From: an uncultured Actinomycetes bacterium
Lineage (GTDB): Bacteria > Actinomycetota > Actinomycetes > Nanopelagicales > Nanopelagicaceae
NCBI GenBank assembly: GCA_903932695.1
Contig: CAIZGZ010000202.1
Coordinates: forward strand, 1-6,229
DNA: 6,229 nt
Reading direction: 5' to 3'
How positions within the stretch are numbered: the stretch's first letter is position 1; each line of letters opens with the position of its first letter. The notes beneath the pieces were generated by a model. It made no database searches. It saw only the letters and a program-made list of their open reading frames with translations, and was not told where the DNA came from. Both the position numbers and the translations under genes were made by a program. Below are positions 1 to 6,229 of this stretch, piece after piece.

Positions 1-713
1 AGCCGTTCAAATGCTGATGTTAACCGCGCACGAGTCTGCTTAATCGCTTCTTCGGCAGCACTCAACGATTGAACCTGAACTCGATGGAGTCGTTCTGATT
101 CGCTAATCGCTGAAGAGAGCCAACTCTTGAAGCTTGCAACATCAGAGCTCGCGTCAATAACCATGCGTTCTGCTTCTCGCTTTGCAGCACTTGCGATCGC
201 TGCTGCTTCGCGGCGCTTGCTCTCAATATGCGCCTCTGCCGTGCTTTGGGCTTGAGTGAGAACTTCTTTCGCCTGGCCCTCGGCAGCATCAATATATTTA
301 CGACTACGACTTTCAGCGGCGCTCAGAACCGCGCGGGCCTTTCCTTCGGCTTCGGCTGTTGCCGATGCAGCAATCTGTGTCGCTTCGGCAATTGCACGCT
401 GTGCTGCGGTTACTGCCTTAGCTTCGCGCGATTGCGCGGTGCGGATGAGATTCATCGCAGTCTCAGTGGCAAGAATTTCAAACTCTTCTTTGGTCAAGCT
501 AGTGATGTCGCGGCGAGAGCGAAGATCGGCTAGTTGCGCCTCAAGTTCACGGATCCGTTCAAGTGAACTCTGGGTCGGAGCGTTGATGCGTGGCGCTTGA
601 GCTGATGGCTCAGCCGGCAGAGAGTTAATTTCTGGAGTGGCGGCATCGCTAGGAATGTGGCTGGAATCGTTGTTCTTAAAGCCAACCCAGGATAGAAATT
701 TCTTCTCGCTCAT
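1..713 (-). CDS. Coiled-coil protein, DivIVA/Scy-like in style; C-terminus beyond the window
   Basis: The frame stays open from an ATG at 713 to the left edge (237 codons), so the C-terminus is missing. Residues 1-50 are a polar, proline- and serine-rich stretch with no signal peptide or membrane segment. A short predicted coil (LERIRELEAQLADLRSRR, 51-68) follows, then LTKEEFEILATETAMNLIRTAQ at about 73-94. From there to the edge it is almost purely Ala/Glu/Lys/Arg/Gln helix. Residues 117-193 divide into seven consecutive 11-residue blocks with hydrophobic residues at positions 2-3 and usually Ala at position 6, which indicates a hendecad coiled coil. Actinobacterial polar-growth and cytoskeletal proteins (DivIVA/Wag31, Scy, FilP) have this composition, and a role as a cytoplasmic scaffold is inferred from that alone. 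I recognise no exact family, and ATP-synthase-b-like or SMC-like similarity would be compositional. The start is the first ATG after the tRNA gene and gives the N-terminus MSEKKFLSW. No Shine-Dalgarno sequence precedes it. The function is unknown. Confidence 0.8.
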   Translation of the reverse strand, partial: MSEKKFLSWVGFKNNDSSHIPSDAATPEINSLPAEPSAQAPRINAPTQSSLERIRELEAQLADLRSRRDITSLTKEEFEILATETAMNLIRTAQSREAKAVTAAQRAIAEATQIAASATAEAEGKARAVLSAAESRSRKYIDAAEGQAKEVLTQAQSTAEAHIESKRREAAAIASAAKREAERMVIDASSDVASFKSWLSSAISESERLHRVQVQSLSAAEEAIKQTRARLTSAFER

Positions 714-740
714 GCGGCAATAATAACGCCGAATCAAGAG

Positions 741-821
741 TGCGGGAGGTGGGACTTGAACCCACACGTCCGAAGACACAGGTTCCTAAGACCTGCGTGT
801 CTGCCATTTCACCACTCCCGC
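741..821 (-). tRNA. tRNA-Leu, anticodon UAG
   Basis: Read on the minus strand, the 81 bases fold as a class II tRNA. The acceptor stem is GCGGGAG with CTCCCGC, and the discriminator base is A at 741. The D stem is GTG/CAC and the anticodon stem is CAGGT/ACCTG, with loop CTTAGGA placing anticodon UAG at 786-788. The long variable arm is GTC-TTCG-GAC. The T arm is GTGGG-TTCAAGT-CCCAC. The long variable arm and the UAG anticodon together identify a leucine tRNA reading CUA and probably other CUN codons. CCA is not encoded (the next bases are CTC), so it must be added after transcription, as is usual in Actinomycetota. The coiled-coil gene begins 27 bases downstream on the same strand. Confidence 0.97.
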
Positions 822-955
822 CGGAGTGCGTTGCCGCTCATTCTTAGGCTAAAAGCTCGTGTAGATCGAGAAAAAACTGATCAGAGAGTCTGGCGCTATG
901 AGAGTGGAACAGGGGTAAGGGTAGAGGTTTGAGCGGCAGATAGCCAAACCGAGCG

Positions 956-982
956 CAAGCGTAGCCGCGCCCGATACGCTTG
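956..982. repeat. Perfect 8-bp inverted repeat upstream of argS
   Basis: CAAGCGTA (956-963) and TACGCTTG (975-982) are exact reverse complements separated by 11 G+C-rich bases. The right arm shares bases 980-982 with a second possible pairing, AGCCAA (942-947) with TTGGCT (980-985), so the two stems exclude each other. No run of T follows, so it does not look like an intrinsic terminator. It could be an operator, an RNA structure in the argS leader, or chance. The repeat itself is certain; a function is not. Confidence 0.55.
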
Positions 983-1015
983 GCTCCATCCCCAGTCCAT
1001 GTAAGTATTTTCAGC

Positions 1016-1020
1016 GAGGT
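1016..1020 (+). promoter_or_regulatory. Ribosome binding site that sets the argS start
   Basis: GAGGT ends four bases before the ATG at 1025. It favours that ATG over an in-frame TTG at 980, which would add 15 residues unlike an ArgS N-terminus, has no Shine-Dalgarno sequence, and lies in the right arm of the inverted repeat. Confidence 0.65.
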
Positions 1021-1024
1021 AACC

Positions 1025-2713
1025 ATGAGCGAGATTTCCATCCAAGAGACCCTTGGCTCGGCGATCACGCGCGCTCTCAACGCTGCCGTCGCGGCCGGAA
1101 CGCTTCCGGCTGAGATCTCGATCCCCGCCGAGATCACACTCGATCGGCCCAAGAATCGCGACCATGGCGATTATGCAACCTCCATCGCTCTCGTTCTGGC
1201 TAAACCCGCAGGCTTGGCGCCACGTGATGTCGCCACAATTATTCAAACTCAACTTCTCGCCGATACCGAGCTTCATGGGGTTCTCAAAGCGGTCGATATC
1301 GCAGGACCAGGATTCCTCAACCTCACCTTGGATACTGCTAGCCAAGCTGAAATCCTCAACCTGATTTTGAGCGCCGGCAAGACCTTCGGTCACGGAAAAG
1401 TTCTTGATGGGATCAAGATTAATTTGGAATTTATTAGCGCCAATCCCACGGGACCTTTGCACTTGGGCCATACCCGTTGGGCTGCGGTCGGCGACGCTCT
1501 CGGTCGGTTGTTGAGCGCTGCTGGTGCAGAGGTCACGCGTGAGTTTTACATTAATGACCGCGGAAATCAGATGGATCTCTTTGGTCAATCACTTCGCGCT
1601 GCCGCTCTTGGTCAACCTACTCCGGAAAACGGATACCACGGTGGCTACATTCAAGATCTCGCTGCAACCGTGAAGAGCGCGCATCCAGAGTTCCTCAATC
1701 TTGATGAAGAGAGCGGTAACGCTGCATTCCGAGATGCTGGCTACGCTCTTCAATTAGCCCAACAACAGAGCGTGCTCAATACCTTCCGCACCCACTTCGA
1801 CATCTGGTTCTCTGAGAAGAGTTTGTATGAGAACAATTTCTTCAACCATTGTTTAGATCGCTTGCGTGAGCAGGGACATGTCTTTGAAGATGGTGGAGCG
1901 ACATGGCTACGCACGACAGATTTTGGCGACGATAAAGATCGCGTGATGATCAAATCAGATGGTGCATTCGCTTACTTTGCCTCTGATTCTGCTTATTACA
2001 TCAGCAAGCGTGAACGCGGATTTGATGTTCTGATCTACATGCTCGGCGCTGATCACCATGGATATGTGAATCGACTCAAGGCTATTGCTGCCTGTGCGGG
2101 CGATGATCCGTCCTACAACATCGATGTTTTGATCGGTCAATTAGTGAAGATCATGGAAGGCGGCGAAGAGATCAAGCTCTCCAAGCGTGCCGGAACAATC
2201 ATTACTCTTGAAGAATTAGTAGAGAAGGTTGGGGTTGATGCAGCGCGTTACACCTTGATCCGATATCCGGTTGAGACCCCCATGATTATGGATGTCGATC
2301 TCTTGCGTAGCCGCACCAACGAAAATCCGGTCTATTACGTTCAGTATGCGCATGCGCGTATCTGTGCAGTGCTTCGCAATGCCGCTGACCTCGGCATCGC
2401 GTATGGCCTGCCCGCTCTCAACCCGAGCCTCTTAACGCACGAGCGCGAGCGTGAATTAATGGGCGCGCTAGCGGAGTTCCCTCGGATCGTCGCGCACGCT
2501 GCCTCACTACGCGAACCACACCGTATTGCTCGATATGTCGAAGAGTTGGCTGGTATTTATCACCGCTTTTACGCCGATTGCAGAGTGCTCCCCATGGGCG
2601 ATGAAGCGCCAAGTGATCTTCATAGCGCCCGCGCGACCTTGTGTCAGGCAACCGCACAAGTGATCGCAAACGCTCTTGACCTACTTGGAGTAGAAGCTCC
2701 GGAGAAGATGTAA
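1025..2713 (+). CDS. argS: Arginyl-tRNA synthetase (class I)
   Basis: This cytoplasmic enzyme attaches arginine to tRNA-Arg using ATP (EC 6.1.1.19). The 562-residue length is normal for bacterial ArgS. In order, the sequence shows an ArgS-specific N-terminal domain (about 1-100, with KNRDHGDYATSIAL at 43-56), then the class I catalytic core with the HIGH-type signature as HLGH at 146-149 within ANPTGPLHLGH. GADHHGYV follows at 341-348, and the KMSKS-type loop reads KLSKR at 384-388. The helical DALR anticodon-binding domain starts near NPVYYVQYAHAR (434-445) and runs to the C-terminus, which ends LLGVEAPEKM. All expected signatures are present, so the enzyme should be active. The start is the ATG preceded by GAGGT. 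argS is the first gene of the plus-strand operon and ends two bases before lysA. A link between argS and lysA is common in actinobacteria. Regulation cannot be read directly, although an inverted repeat lies upstream. Confidence 0.97.
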   Translation: MSEISIQETLGSAITRALNAAVAAGTLPAEISIPAEITLDRPKNRDHGDYATSIALVLAKPAGLAPRDVATIIQTQLLADTELHGVLKAVDIAGPGFLNLTLDTASQAEILNLILSAGKTFGHGKVLDGIKINLEFISANPTGPLHLGHTRWAAVGDALGRLLSAAGAEVTREFYINDRGNQMDLFGQSLRAAALGQPTPENGYHGGYIQDLAATVKSAHPEFLNLDEESGNAAFRDAGYALQLAQQQSVLNTFRTHFDIWFSEKSLYENNFFNHCLDRLREQGHVFEDGGATWLRTTDFGDDKDRVMIKSDGAFAYFASDSAYYISKRERGFDVLIYMLGADHHGYVNRLKAIAACAGDDPSYNIDVLIGQLVKIMEGGEEIKLSKRAGTIITLEELVEKVGVDAARYTLIRYPVETPMIMDVDLLRSRTNENPVYYVQYAHARICAVLRNAADLGIAYGLPALNPSLLTHERERELMGALAEFPRIVAHAASLREPHRIARYVEELAGIYHRFYADCRVLPMGDEAPSDLHSARATLCQATAQVIANALDLLGVEAPEKM

Positions 2714-2715
2714 CG

Positions 2716-4047
2716 ATGAGCGAATTTAGCAAGAACGTTTTTTCGCATTACGCCAACGTCACTCCTGGACATCTCATGATCGGTGGCGTCAGCGCCGCTC
2801 AACTAGCAACTGAATTTGGAACGCCACTTTTTGTACTCGATGAAGCAGATTTCTTTGATCGCGCAACGGCGTGGAAGCAAGCGCTGGAGCAGGCCTTCGG
2901 TGATCGAGCTGGAACGGTGTATTACGCAGGAAAATCTTTCTTGTGCAAAGAAGTGACCCGTTGGCTTGCGGTAGTCGGAATCGGTCTCGATGTCTGTACT
3001 GGCGGTGAATTAGCCGTCGCCCAAGCTACCAACTTTCCGATGAAGCGGGTACAGGTGCATGGCAACAATAAATCTGAATCCGAGATTCGCACCGCGATCC
3101 AAGCTGGAGTAGCGACTCTCGTCGTTGACTCATTCCAAGAGATCGAACGAATTGAAAGAATCGCAGCAGAACTCAATACGATTCAACGTGTCTTCTTGCG
3201 CGTGACGGCCGGGGTCGAAGCCCACACCCATGAATTTATCTCCACTGCGCATGAAGATGTGAAGTTTGGCTTCTCGATTGCAAGCGGCGCAGCATGGCGC
3301 GCTATTCATGAAGTGACTGCTGCTTCACACATTGAACTCGCTGGTCTGCACTCCCATATCGGCTCCCAGATTTTTATGAGTGAAGGATTTGAAGCGGCCG
3401 CAGCTAAGTTGATCGCTCTTTTGGCGCAGTATCGTGATGAATTTGCATCAGAACTGCCAGAACTTGATCTTGGTGGGGGATATGGAATTGCCTACCTGCC
3501 AGATGAGACCACGCTCGAACCTGTTGGCATCCTGACTGAGTTGGCGGCGATAGTCAGAGCGCAATGCGCCGCTCACGGATTGTCGGTACCGAAGATTTCC
3601 ATCGAGCCGGGCCGCGCCATCGTTGGTCCAACCACAACGACGCTCTACACGGTCGGAACCACCAAAGATGTAGTTCTTGAGGATGGCGGAATCCGTCGTT
3701 ATCTCTCCGTTGATGGCGGCATGTCCGACAATATTCGCCCGGCACTCTACGAGGCCGAGTATCACGCCATCATCGCCAACCGCACCAGCTCTGCACCCAC
3801 GATCAATACGCGGGTAGTCGGCAAGCACTGCGAGAGCGGGGACATTGTGATCCGTTCCATCGCGCTTGCGGATGATGCCGGCCCAGGTGATCTCCTCGCG
3901 ATTCCGGCCACCGGGGCGTATGGCCGCTCCATGGCGAGCAATTACAACCACGTACCACGTCCAGCGGTGGTTGCAGTGATCGATGGGGCTGCTCGCGTGA
4001 TCGTACGCCGAGAGACCCACGAGGATATTTTGGCGCTCGATCAATAA
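2716..4047 (+). CDS. lysA: Diaminopimelate decarboxylase
   Basis: This PLP enzyme decarboxylates meso-diaminopimelate to L-lysine, the last step of lysine synthesis (EC 4.1.1.20). It has 443 residues, usual for the family. A fold-type III (alanine-racemase-like) barrel occupies roughly 35-310. The PLP Schiff-base lysine is K73 in YYAGKSFL. HSHIGSQ follows at 212-218, the glycine-rich phosphate-binding stretch LGGGYG at 252-257, and EPGR at 297-300. The C-terminal beta domain carries CESGD at 372-376 (C372 contacts the substrate of the partner subunit in known dimers) and GAYGRSMASNYN at 400-411. These features separate it from ornithine or arginine decarboxylases of the same fold. The gap to argS is two bases, and the Shine-Dalgarno sequence GGAGAAG (2701-2707) lies inside the end of argS, so translational coupling is likely. 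It also sets the balance between diaminopimelate for the cell wall and lysine for protein. Confidence 0.97.
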   Translation: MSEFSKNVFSHYANVTPGHLMIGGVSAAQLATEFGTPLFVLDEADFFDRATAWKQALEQAFGDRAGTVYYAGKSFLCKEVTRWLAVVGIGLDVCTGGELAVAQATNFPMKRVQVHGNNKSESEIRTAIQAGVATLVVDSFQEIERIERIAAELNTIQRVFLRVTAGVEAHTHEFISTAHEDVKFGFSIASGAAWRAIHEVTAASHIELAGLHSHIGSQIFMSEGFEAAAAKLIALLAQYRDEFASELPELDLGGGYGIAYLPDETTLEPVGILTELAAIVRAQCAAHGLSVPKISIEPGRAIVGPTTTTLYTVGTTKDVVLEDGGIRRYLSVDGGMSDNIRPALYEAEYHAIIANRTSSAPTINTRVVGKHCESGDIVIRSIALADDAGPGDLLAIPATGAYGRSMASNYNHVPRPAVVAVIDGAARVIVRRETHEDILALDQ

Positions 4048-4125
4048 ATCTTTGAGATACTTATCCCTACCTGATCCCCGAACCTGTCTTATTTTATTAC
4101 TCTCTATGACTGAGGATGTGAACCG
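4048..4125 (+). other. lysA-hom intergenic gap
   Basis: These 78 bases are the only sizeable break in the plus-strand gene run. There is no strong hairpin with a T-run, so no intrinsic terminator is visible. A T-rich stretch (4088-4105) could supply a -10 element: CTGATC (4071-4076) and TATTAC (4095-4100) with an 18-base spacer form a weak candidate promoter for hom-thrC. GAGGA (4112-4116) is the likely hom Shine-Dalgarno, nine bases from the ATG. A 7-codon frame beginning ATG at 4106 ends in a TGA that overlaps the hom start. Confidence 0.4.
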
Positions 4126-5433
4126 ATGAGCAACGATCGCGTACTACGCGTCGGTCTGCTCGGTGCTGGCCACGTTGGCGCTGAAGTTTTCCGCTTGATG
4201 ATTGCAAACCAGAAAGATCTGGCAGCTCGCTCCGGTGTCGGTTTAGAGATCACCCGAGTAGCAGTCCGCGAACTGACAAGCGATCGCCCTGGAATTGATC
4301 GTGCTCTACTGACCGATGACGCTGATTCGGTTGTGACCGATCCGAATATTGATCTCATTATTGAAGTGATGGGTGGCATTGAGCCAGCTCGATCTCTCAT
4401 CCTCAAGGCAATGGAAAACGGCAAAGCGGTAGTCACCGCCAACAAGGCGCTGCTCGCAAAGCATGGCGCCGAACTCTTCCATGCATCGGATCTGGCCGAC
4501 GTCGACTTCTATTACGAAGCTGCCGTAGCCGGCGCTATCCCAATTCTGCGACCACTTGCAGAGAGCCTGGTTGGCGATCACGTCGAACGCGTCATGGGCA
4601 TCATTAACGGAACGACAAATTACATCCTCACCCGAATGCATGAGGCTGGCGCCTCATTCGAAGATGCTCTTGCCGAAGCGCAAACCCTGGGTTACGCCGA
4701 AGCTGATCCAACCGCAGATGTCGATGGTTTCGATGCCGCGGCCAAGGCGGCAATTTTGGCCGGTCTGGCATTCCACACTCAAGTGATTGATGAGGATGTA
4801 TACCGCGAAGGAATTCGCGAGATCACAGCAGATGATGTCAGCGTCGCCAAGGCGATGGGCTTTGTCATCAAGCTGCTGGCAATCGCTGAAGCAAATGAGA
4901 TTCATGGCAGCGTCGAAGAGACCATCTCGGTGCGCGTGCACCCGACAATGATCCCGGTCACGCATCCATTGGCCGCGGTACGTGAGTCATTCAACGCAGT
5001 CTTTGTGAAGTGTCAATCAGCAGGTGAGTTGATGTTCTACGGCCGTGGTGCTGGTGGAACTCCGACCGCTTCTGCAATTTTGGGCGATCTCGTAGCCGTT
5101 GCCCGTAATCGCAACGAAGGATCACTTGGGCCAACGGAGACCGACTATGCCGATCTTGATATTGCGCCGCTAGGAGTTAGTCGCACTCGTTATTTGATCC
5201 GCATGGATGTTGCAGATGTACCAGGCGTTCTCGCATCGGTAGCAAGTACTGTCGCCAAAAATGAGGTCTCCATCATGACCGTCCGACAAGAAGGTCGTGG
5301 CGCAGATGCTGAGCTTGTGGTGCTCACACACGTCGCTCGTGAAGATGCGTTGGCAAATACCGTCAAGGATCTTCGGAGTTTAGATATCGTCAAGAAAGTT
5401 GTCAGTGTTATTCGCGTCGAAGGAGTTGTGTGA
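4126..5433 (+). CDS. hom: Homoserine dehydrogenase with C-terminal ACT domain
   Basis: It reduces aspartate semialdehyde to homoserine with NAD(P)H (EC 1.1.1.3), the step that opens the threonine and methionine branches. The 435-residue length fits the monofunctional form, with no aspartokinase domain fused. The N-terminal Rossmann domain has GAGHVG at 13-18. TANKALLAKHG (104-114) holds the conserved K107. The catalytic domain contains GIINGTTNYILTRM (158-171) and LGYAEADPTADVDGFDAAAK (188-207), where D203 and K207 match the catalytic Asp and Lys of the yeast enzyme. A regulatory ACT domain follows at about 355-432 (YLIRMDVADVPGVLASVAST). In relatives such as Corynebacterium the C-terminal region mediates feedback inhibition by threonine, so the same is inferred here. 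The stop codon overlaps the thrC start by one base. A 78-base gap upstream suggests partly separate control from lysA. Confidence 0.97.
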   Translation: MSNDRVLRVGLLGAGHVGAEVFRLMIANQKDLAARSGVGLEITRVAVRELTSDRPGIDRALLTDDADSVVTDPNIDLIIEVMGGIEPARSLILKAMENGKAVVTANKALLAKHGAELFHASDLADVDFYYEAAVAGAIPILRPLAESLVGDHVERVMGIINGTTNYILTRMHEAGASFEDALAEAQTLGYAEADPTADVDGFDAAAKAAILAGLAFHTQVIDEDVYREGIREITADDVSVAKAMGFVIKLLAIAEANEIHGSVEETISVRVHPTMIPVTHPLAAVRESFNAVFVKCQSAGELMFYGRGAGGTPTASAILGDLVAVARNRNEGSLGPTETDYADLDIAPLGVSRTRYLIRMDVADVPGVLASVASTVAKNEVSIMTVRQEGRGADAELVVLTHVAREDALANTVKDLRSLDIVKKVVSVIRVEGVV

Positions 5434-6229
5434 TGGGTATCTTCGGGAGCAAGAAGTCGGCCGTCGCGCACCAGTGGCGTGGCGTTATTGAAGAGTACGC
5501 ACACCGTTTACCTGTCTCTGCCAAGACTCCGATCGTCTCCCTTCGCGAAGGTGGAACTCCACTCGTGCACGCCGCAATCCTCTCCGAGATGCTCGGCAAT
5601 GAGATCTGGCTCAAGGTCGAGGGCGCAAACCCAACTGGTTCCTTTAAAGATCGCGGTATGACGATGGCGATCTCAAAGGCGGCCGAAGATGGCGCAAAGG
5701 CAGTGATCTGCGCTTCAACCGGAAATACCTCTGCATCAGCCGCCGCTTACGCGACCAAAGCCGGCATGACTCCCGTGGTACTTGTCCCGCAAGGCAAGAT
5801 CGCTATGGGTAAGTTGGCACAAGCCATCGCGCACGGAGCCACTTTGCTGCAAGTAGATGGAAATTTCGATGATTGCTTGACCTTAGCTCGCGACCTCGCC
5901 GATAACTATCCAGTTGCGCTCGTGAATTCGGTCAACCCATTTCGTATCGAAGGCCAGAAGACAGCAGCATTTGAAGTGGTAGATCTTTTGGGCGATGCCC
6001 CTGATATTCATGTCTTGCCAGTGGGTAACGCCGGAAATATCACGGCGTACTGGAAGGGGTACAAGGAGTACAACAAAGATCGCCTCTCCACAAAGTTGCC
6101 ACAGATGTGGGGTTTTCAGGCTGCAGGTGCGGCTCCCATTGTTTTGAATAAAGTTGTGACAGAGCCAGAGACAATCGCTACAGCGATTCGGATCGGCAAC
6201 CCAGCTTCCTGGCAGCAAGCGGTCGATGC
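5433..6229 (+). CDS. thrC: Threonine synthase, C-terminus beyond the window
   Basis: This PLP enzyme converts O-phospho-homoserine to threonine (EC 4.2.3.1), the final step of the pathway. The frame is open to the right edge with 265 complete codons. Relatives have about 350-360 residues, so roughly the last quarter is missing. It is a fold-type II enzyme. GGTPL is at 40-44, and the PLP lysine is K72 in NPTGSFKDRG (66-75). The STGNTSASAAAYA stretch (95-107) binds the cofactor, and PVGNAGNITAYWKGY (196-210) is the phosphate-binding glycine loop. The N-terminus (WRGVIEEYAHRLPV, 15-28) fits the shorter actinobacterial/Bacillus type rather than the longer E. coli type. Serine or threonine dehydratase is less likely given the SFKDRG form and the hom neighbour. 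The ATG overlaps the hom stop (TGATG), and a strong AGGAG at 5421-5425 lies seven bases upstream within hom, so the two are probably translationally coupled. A homoserine kinase gene (thrB) commonly follows in relatives; it is not visible here. Confidence 0.95.
   Translation, partial: MGIFGSKKSAVAHQWRGVIEEYAHRLPVSAKTPIVSLREGGTPLVHAAILSEMLGNEIWLKVEGANPTGSFKDRGMTMAISKAAEDGAKAVICASTGNTSASAAAYATKAGMTPVVLVPQGKIAMGKLAQAIAHGATLLQVDGNFDDCLTLARDLADNYPVALVNSVNPFRIEGQKTAAFEVVDLLGDAPDIHVLPVGNAGNITAYWKGYKEYNKDRLSTKLPQMWGFQAAGAAPIVLNKVVTEPETIATAIRIGNPASWQQAVD

Larger units (their letters stand above)
822..1024. promoter_or_regulatory. Divergent intergenic region between tRNA-Leu and argS
   Basis: This 203-base stretch separates the leftward tRNA-Leu unit from the rightward argS operon, so it should hold promoters for both. 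No convincing -35/-10 pair stands out on either strand. On the minus strand TAGCCT (850-845) fits the loose TAnnnT -10 pattern about 24 bases from the tRNA 5' end, but its -35 region is poor. On the plus strand TACGCT (975-980) fits the same pattern but lies in the arm of an inverted repeat. I see no protein-coding gene here: the frames that cross it are antisense or out-of-frame shadows of argS. Confidence 0.6.

Noticed and set aside
228..600. Two overlapping plus-strand frames of 101 and 114 residues
   Set aside because: They are antisense to the coiled-coil gene, which is open across the whole stretch with protein-like composition. The Cys/Ala/Arg-rich translations resemble nothing and have no good ribosome binding site.
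999..1004. ATGTAA start-stop element ahead of argS
   Set aside because: It is a six-base match easily found by chance and has no ribosome binding site. I see no support for a regulatory start-stop.
980..1024. N-terminal extension of argS from a TTG at 980
   Set aside because: There is no Shine-Dalgarno before the TTG, the extra 15 residues do not look like ArgS, and a good site sits before the ATG at 1025.
896..1588. A 230-residue minus-strand frame
   Set aside because: It lies antisense across the conserved N-terminal half of argS, shows no recognisable motif and is explained as a shadow of argS.
3448..4044. A 198-residue minus-strand frame
   Set aside because: It is antisense to lysA, with no motif and no ribosome binding site. 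The lysA reading is unambiguous.
4048..4105. Intrinsic terminator between lysA and hom
   Set aside because: The T-rich stretch has no stable G+C-rich stem in front of it.

Overview
The window looks like ordinary chromosomal DNA from a member of the Actinomycetota. Three observations point there. The order argS-lysA-hom-thrC on one strand is a common actinobacterial arrangement. The tRNA gene does not encode its CCA end. The upstream coiled-coil protein resembles the DivIVA/Scy type. The base composition is moderate, a little over half G+C by eye, and is low for soil actinobacteria, so I would guess a smaller-genome aquatic lineage. That last step is inference.

Layout. The minus strand carries a coiled-coil protein gene at 1-713, whose C-terminus is cut off by the left edge. 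It is preceded by a tRNA-Leu(UAG) gene at 741-821 on the same strand, with a gap of only 27 bases. A 203-base divergent intergenic region (822-1024) holds the control signals for both directions and a perfect 8-bp inverted repeat. From 1025 to the right edge everything is on the plus strand: argS (arginyl-tRNA synthetase), lysA (diaminopimelate decarboxylase), hom (homoserine dehydrogenase) and thrC (threonine synthase, cut off by the right edge).

The gene spacings suggest one operon in two parts. argS and lysA are 2 bases apart, and hom and thrC overlap by one base (TGATG), so both pairs are probably translationally coupled. Between lysA and hom there is a 78-base gap with room for a separate promoter or other control. 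It contains a 7-codon reading frame whose stop overlaps the hom start.

The genes work together in aspartate-family amino acid synthesis: lysA completes lysine, while hom opens the branch to threonine and methionine and thrC completes threonine. argS supplies charged tRNA-Arg and is joined to them by location rather than pathway. Nothing here amounts to a clear new biological system. The points most worth a second look are the tRNA/coiled-coil transcription unit, the inverted repeats upstream of argS, and the short upstream frame at hom.
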